The notes: generated by a model from the sequence alone, not told the origin. A DNA stretch of 64,000 bases from Microstegium vimineum (GCA_022036555.1 CM039128.1:434001-498000), one strand, 5' to 3'; shown: positions 35,320 to 48,539, counted from the first letter of the stretch. Translations and numbers: made by a program.

Positions 35320-36108
35320 ATGATGGCCCGGTACTTCAAAGCCATCCCTGACAAGGACGAGCCGAAGCAGTCAGAAGGCCAAGACGGGGACGGGGGTCGC
35401 GAAGACTCCTACCCCCACATCAACAAGTGCCTCATGATCTTCGGAGGCCCAGAGGCCTATAGCTACAAGCGCCGGCAGAAGAAGGAGCGGCGCGAGGTCT
35501 TCGCAGTCACCCTGACAACTCTGTCCTTCCTCGACTGGTCGGAGCCTGACATCATGTTCGGTCGAGATGAACATCCGAGCTACATTCCCCACCCGGGACG
35601 TTATCCACTCGTCATGGACCCGATCATAGGGAGCGTGCGCTTCACCAAAGTGTTGATGGAAGGGGGAAGTAGCCTCAACATCATGTACTACAACGCCTTC
35701 GAGGCCCTCGGCCTATGTAGGGAAAAGCTTTGATCCTCGGGGGCTCCCTTTCAGGGAATCATCCATGGGAGACAAACGGTACCCCTGGGGCAGGTCGTCC
35801 TACCCGTCATGTTCGGGGAGCCGGACAACTTCCGGACCGAGTACCTCACCTTTGAGGTTGTGGCTTACCGAGGGACTTACCACGCGGTGTTAGGGAGACC
35901 ATGCTACACAAAGTTCATGGCCGTCCCCAACTACACTTACCTCAAGCTCAAGATGTCGGGGCCGTGCGGCATCATCACAGTCTCCTCCGACGTCAAGGTG
36001 GCGTACCAGTGCGAGGTGGACTGCTGCGAGAACGCCATGGCCGAGGTGCGCAGCGAGGAGCTGGTGGCGGCGATCGAAGCCGCTGACAAGATGGAGGTCG
36101 ACCTCTAG
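35320..36108 (+). pseudogene. Retroviral-type aspartic protease region of the large Gypsy element
   Basis: It follows gag and contains NKCLMIFGGPEAY, ITFS-type text replaced by VTLTTLSFLDWSEPDIMFGR, and the active-site region KVLMEGGSSLNIMYYNAFEAL near 35645-35710. The catalytic aspartate expected in the DGGS motif is Glu here. After a TGA at 35731 the frame continues (35809-36108) with FGEPDNFRTEYLTFEVV and AVLGRPCYTKFMAVPNYTYL, typical of this protease family. No polymerase domain follows. Confidence 0.85.
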
Positions 36109-36694
36109 AGCACAAAGAGCTCGGACGCCCACAACACCAACATCTATGTCGCCTTTCTATTATTTTCTAGTATACCTAGCACCATGTACATACGCATGTA
36201 ACCTTTCTTAAGCAAAAAGTTCAAGGAACAAAAACGCGGGAACTCTCGGACCAACCACTTAGCAAGGTGCACTCTCGGCACGTGCCAGAGCCCACCTCGC
36301 TCGGGGGCTGGGAAGGGGGTAACCCCCTGTCTTTCACTCCAAAAACTTTTTCGCTCAAAAAACTCTTTGCCGAATCTGCTAAGTGAAAGCCCGACCTCCT
36401 CCACCAAGAGAAGAAATCTCGTCGGAACGTGCCGAAGGGACGCGAAGTACTCTAGCTCCCCGGAGCCAAGTACCTCCTCCCAACCGCATGCCCGAACAGA
36501 TCAAAACTCCTAAGGAAAATCGGGCAAGTAGCCTAAGCCAAAAAGCAAATGCGGAAACCAACAAACAAACAAACTTAAAACAAGCTCACCAAGGAGCTAT
36601 CAAAGTTGTCCAAAGCCCTCCCAGGGGCACATCACAGAATAACTTAAACTGTTTGTTACAAGGGCCTTCGGCCCTGATCACTGACCACGCAGGG
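36109..36694. other. Spacer between protease and antisense gene
   Basis: Reverse transcriptase, RNase H and integrase would be expected here in an autonomous Gypsy element. None of their motifs is present in any frame. The stretch includes two poorly conserved A-rich tracts and probably the 3' end of the antisense gene. Confidence 0.6.
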
Positions 36695-39600
36695 TCACTC
36701 CTCTGGCGGCGGGAGCACCTCATCATCAAGTTTGGTGGCCAGGATCGCTGCAGGCTCCTCCGCGTCGGCCTCGATCCGGTCGAGCAGGTCCTCTGGGGTG
36801 TCCGGGGGATAGCCTTCGCTGACGAGCGTAGGAGTCACCGCGTCGTAGAGGCAGACGGCGATGGCCATCGTGTGGTGGACCCCGACGCACAGGGCTTCTC
36901 GGATCCGCGCTTGGCCCTGCTCCCAGAGCAGGCCGACACGGGTCTTGGTCGCTGCCGGACCACCCTCGACGGCTACCACACCAAAGAGATTGCACACCCC
37001 GTGCATGGACTCCCGCAACGCATGTGCCTCCTGTGCGCCGGCCTGCAACGCTGAAACAAAAAAAGGGGATCTCAACCTCCGAACCAATGACATGCAATGC
37101 CAAGGCAAAATGGGCAGATGGAGGAAACATAACTGTGTTCTCCCCATCTACGCCGTTGACCATCGCACGGAGCTGCGAGATGATCGCCGTCAACTCATCG
37201 ACTCAGGCAGAGAACTCCAGAATCCTCCTATCAGCGTCGACGCTGTGCTCGCGCGCCCTGTTAGACAGGTCCTCGAGGCGGGCCACGGCGTCGTCGCACT
37301 CTCGACCGTTGATGTCACGCTGGCGCCGCATGGTGTTGCGCTCCTCCTCCACGGAGTCCAGCGCCAAGACGGCTTGGTGTCGCGCCTCGGCTTTAGCATT
37401 GCGCTCGACTGTCAGGCGTTCCACTTCAACCTGACGTGCTGCGCGTTCATCCGCCAACATCTAGCGGATCACCTCGGCGTCGGCGCGAGCTGCGTTCTGC
37501 TCTTGCTCAACCCGCGCGACGACGCCGGCATTCCGCTGCGATAATGCTTGACCATCTGCCGCGCTCGACTCGGAAGCGCACAACTGCTCCTCCAGCTCCA
37601 CCACGCGACAGCGATCAGCGACAAGGTCCTCCGCCACGGTGGCTCCCCCGATGGACGTCCACGAACCAGGAGCCCACCGGCTGGCCTCGCGACGGAGGAA
37701 TTCCGACTTCTCGAAGCTCGTCACCATCAGGATCTACACAAAGAGAGGCGCCAGGAATTCGACAATTAGCAACAAACAACATTTACGAACAGAATGGTCT
37801 CTCACATTTCCATGATGCGAGAAGTCCTTATAGAATGACGCGACAACCCTCTGGATCCGCTCCACGCCTCGTGCGATGTGGAGGTCAAGCTCCCGATGGG
37901 CACCCGCCACGTAATTCCAATGGTGAAGCTCGCGTCGGTCATCCATCGTGAACACGGGGGGCCCCAGATTCCCCTGATCAGCCCAGATGAGCTGGTCTCC
38001 GTCCCAGAAGGAGCGACGATCGAGACGGAGATGGCACAGAGCCCCGGGGACTTCTTCTCTCCTAGCCCGGGCCGTCTCTCTCGGCGAGGTCGCACTGGAC
38101 TGGGAGAGGACGACCTTCGATGCCCGAGCAGCCGCCACCTCCTCTTCGGTGAAGGACCGGGGACCCGCTGTGTCCCGAGCCGACATGTTGGGAGGAAGGG
38201 GGGCTGCTCAGGGGCTCCTCCTCGCTCGTACCAGTCACCCTGGTCTCAGGCGGGGCGGTCACGACGTCCACAACCGTGCCCACCTGACCAGCGCCGCTCT
38301 CGTCGGCTACGCCCGCCACGGTCACCCCCGCCATGTCTTCTGGCACCTTGGCCGGCGAGGTCTCCTCGACGTTCACAGCCAAGGGTCACCTAGGTCACCC
38401 TCCTCCCCGGAGTCGTCAACGACTACAACATCCGGGGAGAGGGCGGCGTAACAGCCTCAGGGCCGACGTCCCCGGGGGTCGGTGGCGTCTCTCCAACGAC
38501 GGTTGTGTTGGTAGGGGTTAGCCCGACCCCGACCTCGGCCGCGTTTGCCAACTCAACAACCGGGCCGACGCTGGTTTGTCCCTCCCCGATGGACGACACC
38601 CCTCGGCGCAGTCTCTTCCATCCCGCGTGCGCAGAGCCACCGGTGATTCTGAAATGATTCGATACGAGCATTACAAGTCATGGGCAACCTTTTCTGTGCT
38701 GACAGTACAGATGAAGGCACCAAACGTAACAAACTTACCCATGGGAGAAGATGTGTTTCCGCTTTGACTCCACCCCGCCGCGACCGGCAGCGCCCGAACT
38801 CCCGCTCTGTCCGACCCCTTCGGATGAGGCAGAACGGGGAGTCACCGGGACGTCTCCAGCGATGCCACTCCCGGAACCCCCTGGGCCAGGTGCGCACCGA
38901 GCGTTCTGACCAGGGGAGTCTCCACCACCAACGCAACCCCAACAGGGCAGGACGGCGTTCAGGCCGCCAGCAATGCCGGCACCACCTCCGCCTGAGGACG
39001 CCTGTCCTTGTCGTCACCGTCGTCATCATCATCATCCCCACTAAGGCCCTCGCCGCCCTCGTCCGACTCGGTGGGGGACTCCTCCTCCTTTTCCCTAGCG
39101 CGGCGCTGCCTGGCCCACCGCTGATCCAACTCCGTGCACCTCAGCGCCCTTTCAGCTTTCTTCCTCCTCCTCTCGACAGCATCCGCTCGCTGCCGCGCGT
39201 TCTGCTCCCTGTTCGCTGACCGATGTGCCGGCGGAACGGGAAGGGGGGCGGCCACATGACGCACCGACGAGCTGGGTCCCTGCGGGGAAAAGACGGAAGA
39301 TCCGTGGGTTGTTACCGGCAAGAGAAGGTAACGCAAAGGAGAAAATATACACCACATCATCTGTACTCACCAGATCGACGAACGTAGGATCCGGACGCAT
39401 CGGAGGGCAGCGTCCGATGTCATCAGGGGTAAACGTGTTCCCTAGCAGACCTCGCATAATGGAGATTGTACGGTCGAGGCCCAACTCTTCGGCTGTCATG
39501 GCAGTCCCCTCGCGTGATGCTCCGGACACCATGTCGTTCAGCGTGCGCACCCGCGCCATGAGCGGGAGGACCCGACGCCAAAGGAACTGTGTGACGACCC

Positions 39601-39704
39601 CCGCGAGGTTCATCCCATGATCCCGAAGCTGAGTCAGGCTCTGGAGGTAGGGTTGTATCCTCGCAAGCTCACGCGAGGTTGGTCCGTGATGCCAGCTGGG
39701 GGGC
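36695..39704 (-). pseudogene. Antisense gene of the Gypsy element, 3' part (spliced)
   Basis: This reads opposite to gag. It begins at the Sirevirus junction with PSWHHGPTSRELARI and FLWRRVLPLMARV, text typical of the plant 'putative gypsy type transposon' family (Pfam Transposase_28). A consensus intron lies at about 39370-39278 (GTGAGT to CCGCAG). A charged exon follows (ERRRKKAERALR, then an Asp run). Further intron-like breaks are near 38746-38690 and 37806-37735. Coiled-coil exons lie at 37727-37203 (VVELEEQLCASESS; VEEERNTMRRQRD) and a last exon at 37040-36695 (RVGLLWEQGQARIREAL, ending LPPPEE). Function is unknown. The frame is partly decayed, so exon ends are approximate. Confidence 0.7.
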
Positions 39705-41232
39705 TGAAGAATCATGGCCCTATTGGTTTCGGTGATTAACGACAATTAGCGATTATTATGGCTAATGTGTGTTTTGCAGAGGCTATGCGTAGCTTAGCCA
39801 TAGTGATCAACATGAATGTGCATCAATGGTTATCACTTAGCCCCCAAGATGGATATCGTTTTGGATTTCAAAGAGACATGATGAAGACCATAAAATGATA
39901 GGCTAAGTGCCATAATGTGATGAAAGGCACTTAGAAATAGATAAGTCTTCTATTTGATCTTTGACCGTACTATTAAGAGGGGTTAAGACTAGTAGCTTGA
40001 CTTAGGAGAGCTTCATGACTTAGGTGTGGGTGCACACTTGACTTCCTTAGCTCTAAACAAGCCTATGGTGACCGTAAGATAGCCTAGAATAACTTCCATA
40101 TTCATCGCGACGAAAACCAAAGTTGAGGGAGCTGTTTTCTGAGCGTCGGATGCTGAGGTCCAGGGCACCGGACGCTGTCCGGTGCGCCAGACGTTGGCGC
40201 CGGACGATGACGTATGCACGCCCTAGCGTCCAGCGGCGTTACAGAGAGCTCTAGAGACGTCCATTTTGCGACGGATGCGTCCGTCGCATGGGCGTCGGAC
40301 GCTCGCGAGCATCCGGGAATATTTTCCCAGAAACCCGAGAGCACCCAGTTGGCGCTGGACGCTAAGGCGCAGCGTCTGTCACCAAGCGTCAAAGCGTCCG
40401 ACGCCTGCTGACGTGAACAGGAACTAGCCGTTGGGGCTAGCGACGGAGCGTCCGTCGCCTGTCGACGGAGCGTCCGTCGCCAACTTGAAATGCCAGCCCG
40501 AGGCGGATTTTTTTTTAGGGGGGGCTATTTATAGCTCCTCACTCTTCTCTCCCACCTTGCCTTTGCTCATTTCAGTTGCTGAGTTTCTTGAGAAGGTTGG
40601 GAAGAGAGCAAGAGCCCTAGAGAGAGAGAGAGTGATTCGCGAATCCATCCATCCTCTCCTCTAGTTCATCCAAGAGTTCAAGTGTGCATCCTCTAGTTGT
40701 GAAGCTTGATTGAGTCAAGCGAAGATCGAGGCTTGTTACTCTTGGTGATCGACATCACCTAGACGGTCCGGTGGTGCTCAAAGGAAGGTGATCGCCGGAA
40801 GATTGTCGGCGGCCCTTCTCCATCGACTTGTGATTGGTTGTGGGTGATTCACCGAGCCGGAGTGGCGAAGAATCAGCATGTAGAGAGCACTCATCCCTTG
40901 CGCGGGATTGAGGGGGAGCTATACCTTGTGAGGTGCTCCAACAAGGACTAGGGGGGAGTGTCGACTCCTCGATACCTCGGCAAAACATCACCGTGTTAAG
41001 CATCTCTTTCCCTAGCTCTTTCATACCGTATTACTTTCCACACTTGTCTTTCAATTCATACAAGAATTGTGTAGGAAGGTTTCACTTTCAATTGGCTTGC
41101 TACCGCTTTCTATCTAGGACACACAATCGGTAGGCACTAGGGGGTTAATTGGCTCTTGATAGGTTTAGTTCTTGTCTAGAAATTAAAAAGAGCCCAATTC
41201 ACCCCCCCCTCTTGAGCATCTTGATCCTTTCA
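39705..41232 (+). repeat. 5' LTR of the Sirevirus
   Basis: It is 1528 bp long and ends TTGATCCTTTCA. It holds a GC-rich array of GCGTCGGACGC-like words at 40140-40485 and a TATA-like CTATTTATAG at 40525-40534. A GA run is near 40620. Confidence 0.95.
40440..40534 (+). promoter_or_regulatory. Paired palindromes just upstream of the LTR TATA-like box
   Basis: GCGACGGAGCGTCCGTCGC at 40440-40458 has 8-base inverted arms around a 3-base centre. A second copy is at 40463-40480, and CTATTTATAG follows at 40525. The same order recurs in the 3' LTR (55502-55519, then about 55565) and in the related solo LTR (54299-54317, then CTATAAATATG near 54377). A promoter role is inferred from this conservation. 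Confidence 0.6.
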
Positions 41233-41285
41233 ATTGGTATCAGAGCACGGTTGCTCTTAATTTAGGCTTTACCGCCTAGGGCAAG

Positions 41286-43682
41286 ATGTCCCATGGGGAT
41301 GGACCACCTCCCATGTTCGATGGAGACGACTTTCCTTATTGGAAAGTTTGTATGGAGGCCTACTTAGAGGCCATTGACATGGGCATGCTCAAGGCCGCCA
41401 CAAAGGGTGGTACTCTCTTCGCGGAGGACCTCAACTTTGATAAGCACAATGCCAAGGCAAAGAACATTCTTTTTCATGGCATTTGCAAGGATGTCTTCAA
41501 CCGAGTGTGTAACGCCAAAGACGCATTTGAGTTGTGGACCACTATTTGTGCTCTTCATGAAGGAACAAAGAGTGAGCGTGAGTAACGCTATCACCGTGTC
41601 ATGGCTAAGCTCAATTCTTTTTCTATGCATGGAAATGAAAATGCTAATGAGATGTACTCACGTCTTAACATTCTTGTAGAAGAATTGAATGGGCTCGGTC
41701 TCAACCAAATGACACCGGCCGATGTGGTGCGCAAGATTCTTTGTGTCTTGCCCATTGAGAAGTATGGCCACATCGTCACGGTTCTTCACCAAGAGGACCT
41801 CTCCGCCACTACACCAACACAAGTTTTGGGCAAGATCAATGCCCATGAAATGTACATGAAGATTGGTGATGGTGGCTCTTCTTCCTCCTCCAAGAAGAAA
41901 GAGAAAGAGAAGGAGGAGAAGAAGGACTTGGCTCTCAAGGCATCCTCCTCGGATAAGTGCAAGATGCAACTTGTGTATGAGAGTGCAAGTGATGAAGAGG
42001 ATGATGACGACCTTGCCCTCATGGTGAAGAAGACAACAAAGATGTTGAAGAGGCTAAACAAGAATGGAGTCAAGTTTGACTCAAAGAAGAAGAAATTCTT
42101 CACAAGCTCCTCAAGGAAGCCTCTCTCCAAGATGAATTGCTACAATTGTGGCAAACTTGGACACTTGGCTCATGCTTGCCCCGAAGAGAAGAAAGACAAG
42201 TACAAGAACAAGAAATTCAACAACAAGTTCAAGTACAACAAGGGAAACAAAGATGAGTCAAGTGATGAGGAGAAGAAAGATGACAAGGCATTCAAGAAGA
42301 ATAAGAACTTTAACTTCTACAAGAAGAAGAAGGATGGCAAAGCCTACATTGTTGGTGATTGGCTCACCGACATTGAAGATACAAGTGACTCATCCGAAGA
42401 TGAGAGTGATGATGAGAAGGTGGCCACCTTGGTGATTGGGTCATCTACTCCACCGCCACCTCCTCCATCATCTCCGGGCTCATCCTCTACACATCTATGC
42501 CTCATGGCTAAAGGTGACAAGAAGGTACAAAAAGAGGATAATGATGATGAGGCTAACTCTAGTGATGATAGTGATGATGAGTTTGAGACACCTTCCTATG
42601 ATGAGTTAATTGTGATTTGCAACAAATACACTAAGCTCATTAGGAAGTACAAAACTAAAAGTGAAACACTAGAGAAAGCCAATGATAACTTGCATGCAAA
42701 ACTTGATGACTTGTCTAGTGCTAATGATGATTTGAAGCTTGAGAACAAATCTCTCTCATCTAGCACTAGGGAGCTCAAAGCCTCACTCAAGCAAGCTAAT
42801 GAGAAACATGATAAGCTTGAGAGGTCAACACAAGAGCTCCATACAAGATACAACTTGCTAAAAGATGACTACAACCAAGTTAGAAATGAACATGGCACAC
42901 TTGTTGTAGCTAATGAATTGCTTACAAATGATCTTGCTACACATGTTGTTATTAACCCGGTTATTAAGTGTCATATAGCCACTTCTTGTGAGGACTTGCT
43001 TGATGAAGTTGCTAGTGAGCAAAATGCTAAGTGCAAGGGCAAGAAGGTAGTTGAGGCCGAAAAGTATGATGACTATGTGAAGATGAGGCAAGAGAACTCA
43101 AAGCTCAAGTAAGAGCTAATCAACCTCAAGGCCAACAAGCCCTTCACCATCAACTCGGTCAAGCAAGATGACAATGATGCAATCATCTTGATCAACTCTC
43201 TCAAAGAGGAAAATGCAAAGCTCAAGGTTGAGAAGATCAAGTTAGCAAGTGAAATGGAGAAGTTCACCAAGGGCCACAACCTTCAAAGTGATCTCTTGAT
43301 GAACACTATCATGAAGACCGACAAGTCCGTTATTGGGTTCAAGGAGAACCAACTCATGAAGCTCAAAGTCAAGATAGAAGCAATGAACTACTACAAGAAC
43401 AAGGCTATGAGGAACAACTATGACACACCAAAGCCCAAGCCTAAGAAGTGCTTTGGATGTGGTCAAGAGGGTCACTTTGAGTTCCAATGCAAGACTCCAC
43501 CTCCCAAGACCTTGCCCAAGCACACAAGGCCTTTTGCTCATGATGCACACTTCATCATCAACAAGGACTCCAAGGGTAGACCCCTAGTTGTGTTTCTCGG
43601 TCCTAAGATGAAGAACAAGCCCAAAGTGCTATGGGTTGCTAAGGAGTTGGTGGACAAGGCTATGGGACCTCGCCAAGTGTGA
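41286..43682 (+). pseudogene. Sirevirus gag with zinc knuckles and coiled coil
   Basis: From ATG 41286 the first piece (PPMFDGDDFPYWKVCMEAYL) is the start of the Copia gag/UBN2-type domain. It stops at TAA 41583 and resumes at 41601 (SRLNILVEELNGLGL). A zinc knuckle CYNCGKLGHLAHAC lies near 42137. Acidic and lysine-rich stretches follow, then a long coiled coil (about 42590-43100). After TAA at 43110, a second knuckle CFGCGQEGHFEFQC lies near 43450. This long gag with coiled coil is characteristic of Sireviruses. Confidence 0.88.
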
Positions 43683-43724
43683 GTTCCCAAACAACAAGCT
43701 TAACTTCAAGTTGCTTGTGTGTAG

Positions 43725-45025
43725 GTGAACTACAAGACCGGTGGAAGTCATTGGGTGATTGATAGTGGGTGCACTCAACATATGACCGGTGACTCCCGGA
43801 TGTTCACCACATTTGAGAAAGATTGTGAAGGGCAAGACAAGATTACATTTGGGGACAATTCAAAAGGAAAAGTGCAAGGCCTAGGCAAAGTGGCAATCTC
43901 AAATGATCAATCAATATCAAATGTCTAGTTAGTGCAATCTCTAAGCTTCAACTTGCTTTCAGTTGGTCAACTATGTGATCTTGGTTTCCAATGTCTCTTC
44001 ACTCCCAATGAGGTAGTTGTGACCAAGATTGAAGATTCATCAATGATATTCAAAGGGTTTAGGCACAACAATCTCTATCTAGTGGACTTTACTTCAAATG
44101 AAGCTAATTTGCAAACATGTCTATTCTCCAAAAGCTCTTTGGGTTGGCTATGGAATAGAAGATTAGTTCATGTGGGAATGTCAACTTTGAAGAAACTTGT
44201 CAAGAAGGAGATGGTTAGAGGTGTGAAGGATGTGGTGTTTGAGAAGGACAAGTTGTGTAGTGCATGTCAAGCCGGCAAGCAAGTGGCCAACACTCATCCC
44301 ACCAAAGCTTTCATGTCAACCTCAAGAGTCCTATAGCTACTTCACATGGATCTATTTGGACCTACCACCTATGCTAGCCTTGGTGGAAATCTCTTTTTCT
44401 TGGTGGTAGTTGATGACTACTCTAGGTACACTTGGGTGTTCTTTCTTCAAGACAAGGGAGAGACTCAATCAATATTCAAGAAGTTTGCAACTAGAGCCAA
44501 AAATGAGTTTGATGTGAAGATCAAGAAGGTAAGAAGTGACAATGGGACCGAGTTTGTGAACACCAAGCTAGATTGAAGATTATTGTGATGAAGTTGGGAT
44601 CAAGCATGAGGTGTCCGCCACCTATACCCCTCAACAAAATGGTGTAGTAGAGAGAAAGAACCAGACACTAATCACTCTTGCAAGATCAATGCTTGATGAG
44701 TACAACACCCCTAAGAAGTTTTGGGCTGAAGCAATCAACACCGCACTATGCGGCTAACTGGCTATTTGTCCAAAGGCTTCTCAATAAGACCCCCTATGAG
44801 CTTGTGAATGGGAAGAAACCAGATATATCCTTCTTCCGAGTGTTTGGATGCAAAGTGTACATCTACAAGAAGCGTCAACACTTGGGCAAGTTCCAAAGGC
44901 GAGGTTACATAGGTTTCTTACTTGGCTATTCACTTAAATCCAAGGCATATCGAGTATTTAACAAAGCCTCCGACCTAGTTGAAGAAACATATGACTTGGA
45001 GTTTGATGAAACTAATGGCTCTTAA
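43725..45025 (+). pseudogene. Sirevirus protease and integrase
   Basis: The protease active site is WVIDSGCTQHMTGD near 43755. The integrase zinc region reads WNRRLVHVGM near 44150 (the usual first His is Asn) and CSACQAGKQ near 44260. The integrase core contains LLHMDLFGPT, VVVDDYSRYTWVFFLQDK, VRSDNGTEF and a later frame with TPQQNGVVERKN. Stops at 43926, 44335 and 44574 and frame changes near 44570 and 44745 disable it. Confidence 0.9.
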
Positions 45026-45064
45026 GAAGAGCATGAGAATCTTGATGATGTAGGTGATGAACCC

Positions 45065-46953
45065 TTGAGTGAGTCTATGAAGAATATGCCCGTTGGTGCC
45101 ATCAACCCACTAGAAGTGGAAGAAGTAGAAGATGATGCAAATCAAGTACCTTCTCCACCACACACGCCTCAAGTTGATGAAGAACAAGTGAGGGAAGCAC
45201 AAGAAGATACCTTCATCCCTCAAGATCAAGCCGAGTCACAAGCTAGTGATGTTGATGCACTACAACCTCCTCCCCAAGTGATTGATAGAAGATCTACACC
45301 TATGCTTCAAGCTCATCCACATGGCCTCATCATAGGGAGTCCATCAAGGGGGGTAACAACTCGATCTAAACTTGCTTCTTATGTTGAGCATCACTCTTTT
45401 GTTTTCTTTGTTGAGCCTTCTAGTGTGGAGGATGCACTTGCGGATCCGGATTGGGTGAATGCCATGCATGAAGAGTTGAACAACTTCACCCAGAACGAAG
45501 TGTGGACACTAGTAGAAAAACCCAAATGAGCAAGAATAATTGGCACCAAGTGGGTGTTTAGGAACAAGCAAGATGATCAAGACGTGGTTGTGAGGAACAA
45601 AGCAAGATTGGTGGCAAAAGGGTTCTCCCAAGTTGAAGGCTTGGATTTTGGGGAGACCTTTGCACCGGTTGCAAGACTAGAAGCCATTCGTATCCTTTTG
45701 ACATATGCTTCACATCACAAAATGAAACTATTTCAAATGGATGTGAAGAGTGCCTTTCTAAATGGTTTCATTAATGAATTTTCTTTGTCTCACAACCTCT
45801 CGGGTTTGAAGACCCAAATTGTCCTAATCATGTGTATAGGTTGTCCAAGGCACTCTATGGATTGAAGCAAGCTCCAAGAGCTTGGTATGAGAGGCTAAGG
45901 GACTTCCTACTCAAGAAGGGCTTCAAGATCGGGAAAGTGGATACCACACTATTCACCAAGGTGCTAGATGGAGAGATCTTTGATTGCCAAGTATATGTCG
46001 ATGACATTATATTTGGGTCAACAAACCAAGATCATAGCAAGGAATTTGGTGCATTGATGTCCAAGGAGTTCAAGATGTCGATGATTGGCGAGCTAACCTT
46101 CTTCCTTGGCTTCCAAGTGAAGCAATTGAGGGAGGGCACCTTCATATCTCAAGAAAAGTACACAAATGATGTGCTTAAGAAATTCAAGATGGAGGATTGC
46201 AAGCCAATCAAGACCCCAATGCCTACTAATGGGCATCTCGACCTTGATGAGGGAGGTAATCCGATCGACCAAACTCTTTATCGCTCGATGATTGGTAGTT
46301 TACTTTACCTCACCGCTTCTAGGCCGGATATCATGTTTAGTGTGTGTATGTGTGCTAGGTTTCAAGCAAACCCTAAGGAGTCGCATCTAAGTGCAGTTAA
46401 AAGAATCCTTAGGTACATAAGACACACCCCTAGCATTGGCCTTTGGTATCCCAAAGGAGCTCACTTCCTACTTTGTGGCTATTCCGATTCGGACTATGTC
46501 GGGTGTAAGGTTGATAGGAAGAGTACCTCCGGCGGTTGCCATTTGCTAGAAAGATCACTTGTTTCTTGGTCCTCTAAGAAGCAAAATAGTGTGACATTGT
46601 CTACCGCCGAGGCAGAGTACATAGCCATGGGAACAAGTTGTGCACAAATCTTATACATGACCCAAACACTTCTTGATTACAACGTGGTTTTAAAAGATGT
46701 TCCACTCTTGTGTGATAATGAAAGCGCCATAAAGCTTGCTAATAACCCGGTTCAACACTCTCGCACCAAGCACATTGATATCCGTCATCACTTTCTTAGA
46801 GATCATGTGGCAAGGAAAGACATATTACTAGTGGGAGTTTCTAGCGAAAATCAATTGGCGGATATCTTCACTAAACCTCTCGATGAAGCAACCTTTTGTA
46901 GGTTGAGAAGCGAGTTGAATGTGCTTGATCACTCTAACTTCACTAAAAGATGA
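45065..46953 (+). pseudogene. Sirevirus reverse transcriptase and RNase H
   Basis: After a linker region (45065-45529), reverse transcriptase begins with KWVFRNKQDDQD (interrupted by TGA 45527). It contains RLVAKGFSQVEGLDFGETFAPV and FQMDVKSAFLNG, then shifts frame near 45785. The catalytic block VYVDDIIFGST is near 45992. RNase H follows with SDSDYVGCKVDRKSTSGG, SSKKQNSVTLSTAEAEYIA and HIDIRHHFLRDHV, ending at TGA 46951. It is the best preserved part of the element. Confidence 0.93.
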
Positions 46954-48537
46954 TCTTGTGTGAACCATCCTTGCATCATGTGTAATATAATCTTGTTAAA
47001 TTAGTAATGCACATAGGCTTGGCTAACATGGTTGGAAGAACCGTTCTTGAACGTGTGAAGAAGTCCAATCATGGTTTAAACTTGCAAGCAACCTAGATTC
47101 AAAATTCTTGTAATGCATTGCATGTGCATGTGTTCTTTGCTGTTCTTTTTCGGTTAAGTTTGAGCATCCTCTGTGTTCGTCCACTTAGGGGGAGCATTCC
47201 AAGCTCAAGTCATTACTTTACCCCTCTTGTGTCCATATGATGTCTCCTTGGTGTTTCCATTCGAATATTTTGAGCCAAAACTAAATCTAAGTCTATGGAA
47301 AAATACTTGAAAAGGATAATTTGAGAGATGGTTCTCATATCAAGTCCAATCAGGTGTTATTTGGATCTTATTTGGATTGGAACTTGGTTGGGAGAAAGAC
47401 ACAAAAATCAGATTTGAAAAATTCTATTTAAAAGGCATCGGACGTTGCCGACGGACACTCGACGACAAATGCCTCAGCGTCCGTCGTGATCGTCCGGAGA
47501 TTAAAACCGCTCGCATAAGGGGCGTCGGACGCTTGCTAGCGTTCGTCGCAGAGGCGTCAGACGCGTCTGGCGCATCCAGGAGCTCTCTGGACCTCTCTGA
47601 TTCGAGCGTCAGACGCTTCACAACATCCGTCGCGTTGGCGTCGGACGCGTCCGTTGCCAACTAGAGCTCTCTGGACCCTTACTGTATAAGCGCCGGACAC
47701 TCTGACCTAGCGTCCGTCGGACCCGTCGGAGCATCCGTCGCAAATTTGCAGAACGCATATTATTTCGAAAACCGCCCTTCTCCACTCGGTCGTTTTCACT
47801 CGCTTACATATGCCACTGTTTCTAAAGCCGCCACCGCCACCGTGCTCGTGCTCGCTTTCTCCCTGCTTCTCCTCGCTAGCACCGCCCTTCACCGGAGAAC
47901 TCCGCCACCGGCGAGCTCTAGTGCCTGTGCCGCCGCCCGCTTGGTTGTGCCCCTTGCCTCCCATCTGTTTCGCGCACATCTAACCAAGCAGAGCCGAGAG
48001 GGCCGTGTGGTTCCTCTCCAAGGACCACCCTTTGGCTCCTTCGTCTGTCCATCAAGGTGATCTTGTGCCCTGCCTACTCCTCTCCCTTGATGATTATCTT
48101 CCCACCTTGATTCATTCCCTTTTACCTAGACCTAATTCCCCTCTGTAATTTGTTAGGATTGCGGATTGCTTTGGGTTCATGACCAAGGCTCGTTCCTATT
48201 CTCTTTTGGTCACTAATTAGAGGTATGGTTTGGCAGATATGATCTATTTCTTACCTAATTCATGCTTCACCATTAGCCTTCTCTTCTCTAGTTAAATGCT
48301 TGTTGTTATATATCTCTCTCTATCTATCGTGCAGTGGTTTCCGTGGGCAGTGACAGTGAACTCGGGGCAAAGCCCGCGAGTACGGAATGAGGCAAAGCCT
48401 CGAGAGTGTCAGTCCAGGGCCGTCGAGCCACTCTTGTTTGAGTTTGGGATTGGCAGTTTGACAGTGGTTTGATAAGTGGCAGTTGATCTTTGTGTTTGAG
48501 TTGGCAGTTGCCAGTGCTTAGTGATAGTTGTTCTCCC
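46954..48537 (+). other. Non-coding Sirevirus interior with purine tract and palindromic array
   Basis: A purine tract (TAGGGGGAGCA) lies near 47187. A GC-rich array of GCGTCGGACGC and GCGTCCGTCGC words at about 47435-47740 resembles the LTR array. A short GC-rich frame at 47746-48060 has no recognised domain. Confidence 0.65.
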
Positions 48538-48539
48538 CA

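Noticed and set aside
47746..48060. 104-codon plus-strand frame between Sirevirus RNase H and the 3' ORF
   Set aside because: Ser/Ala/Pro-rich low-complexity text with no motif; probably a non-coding leader.
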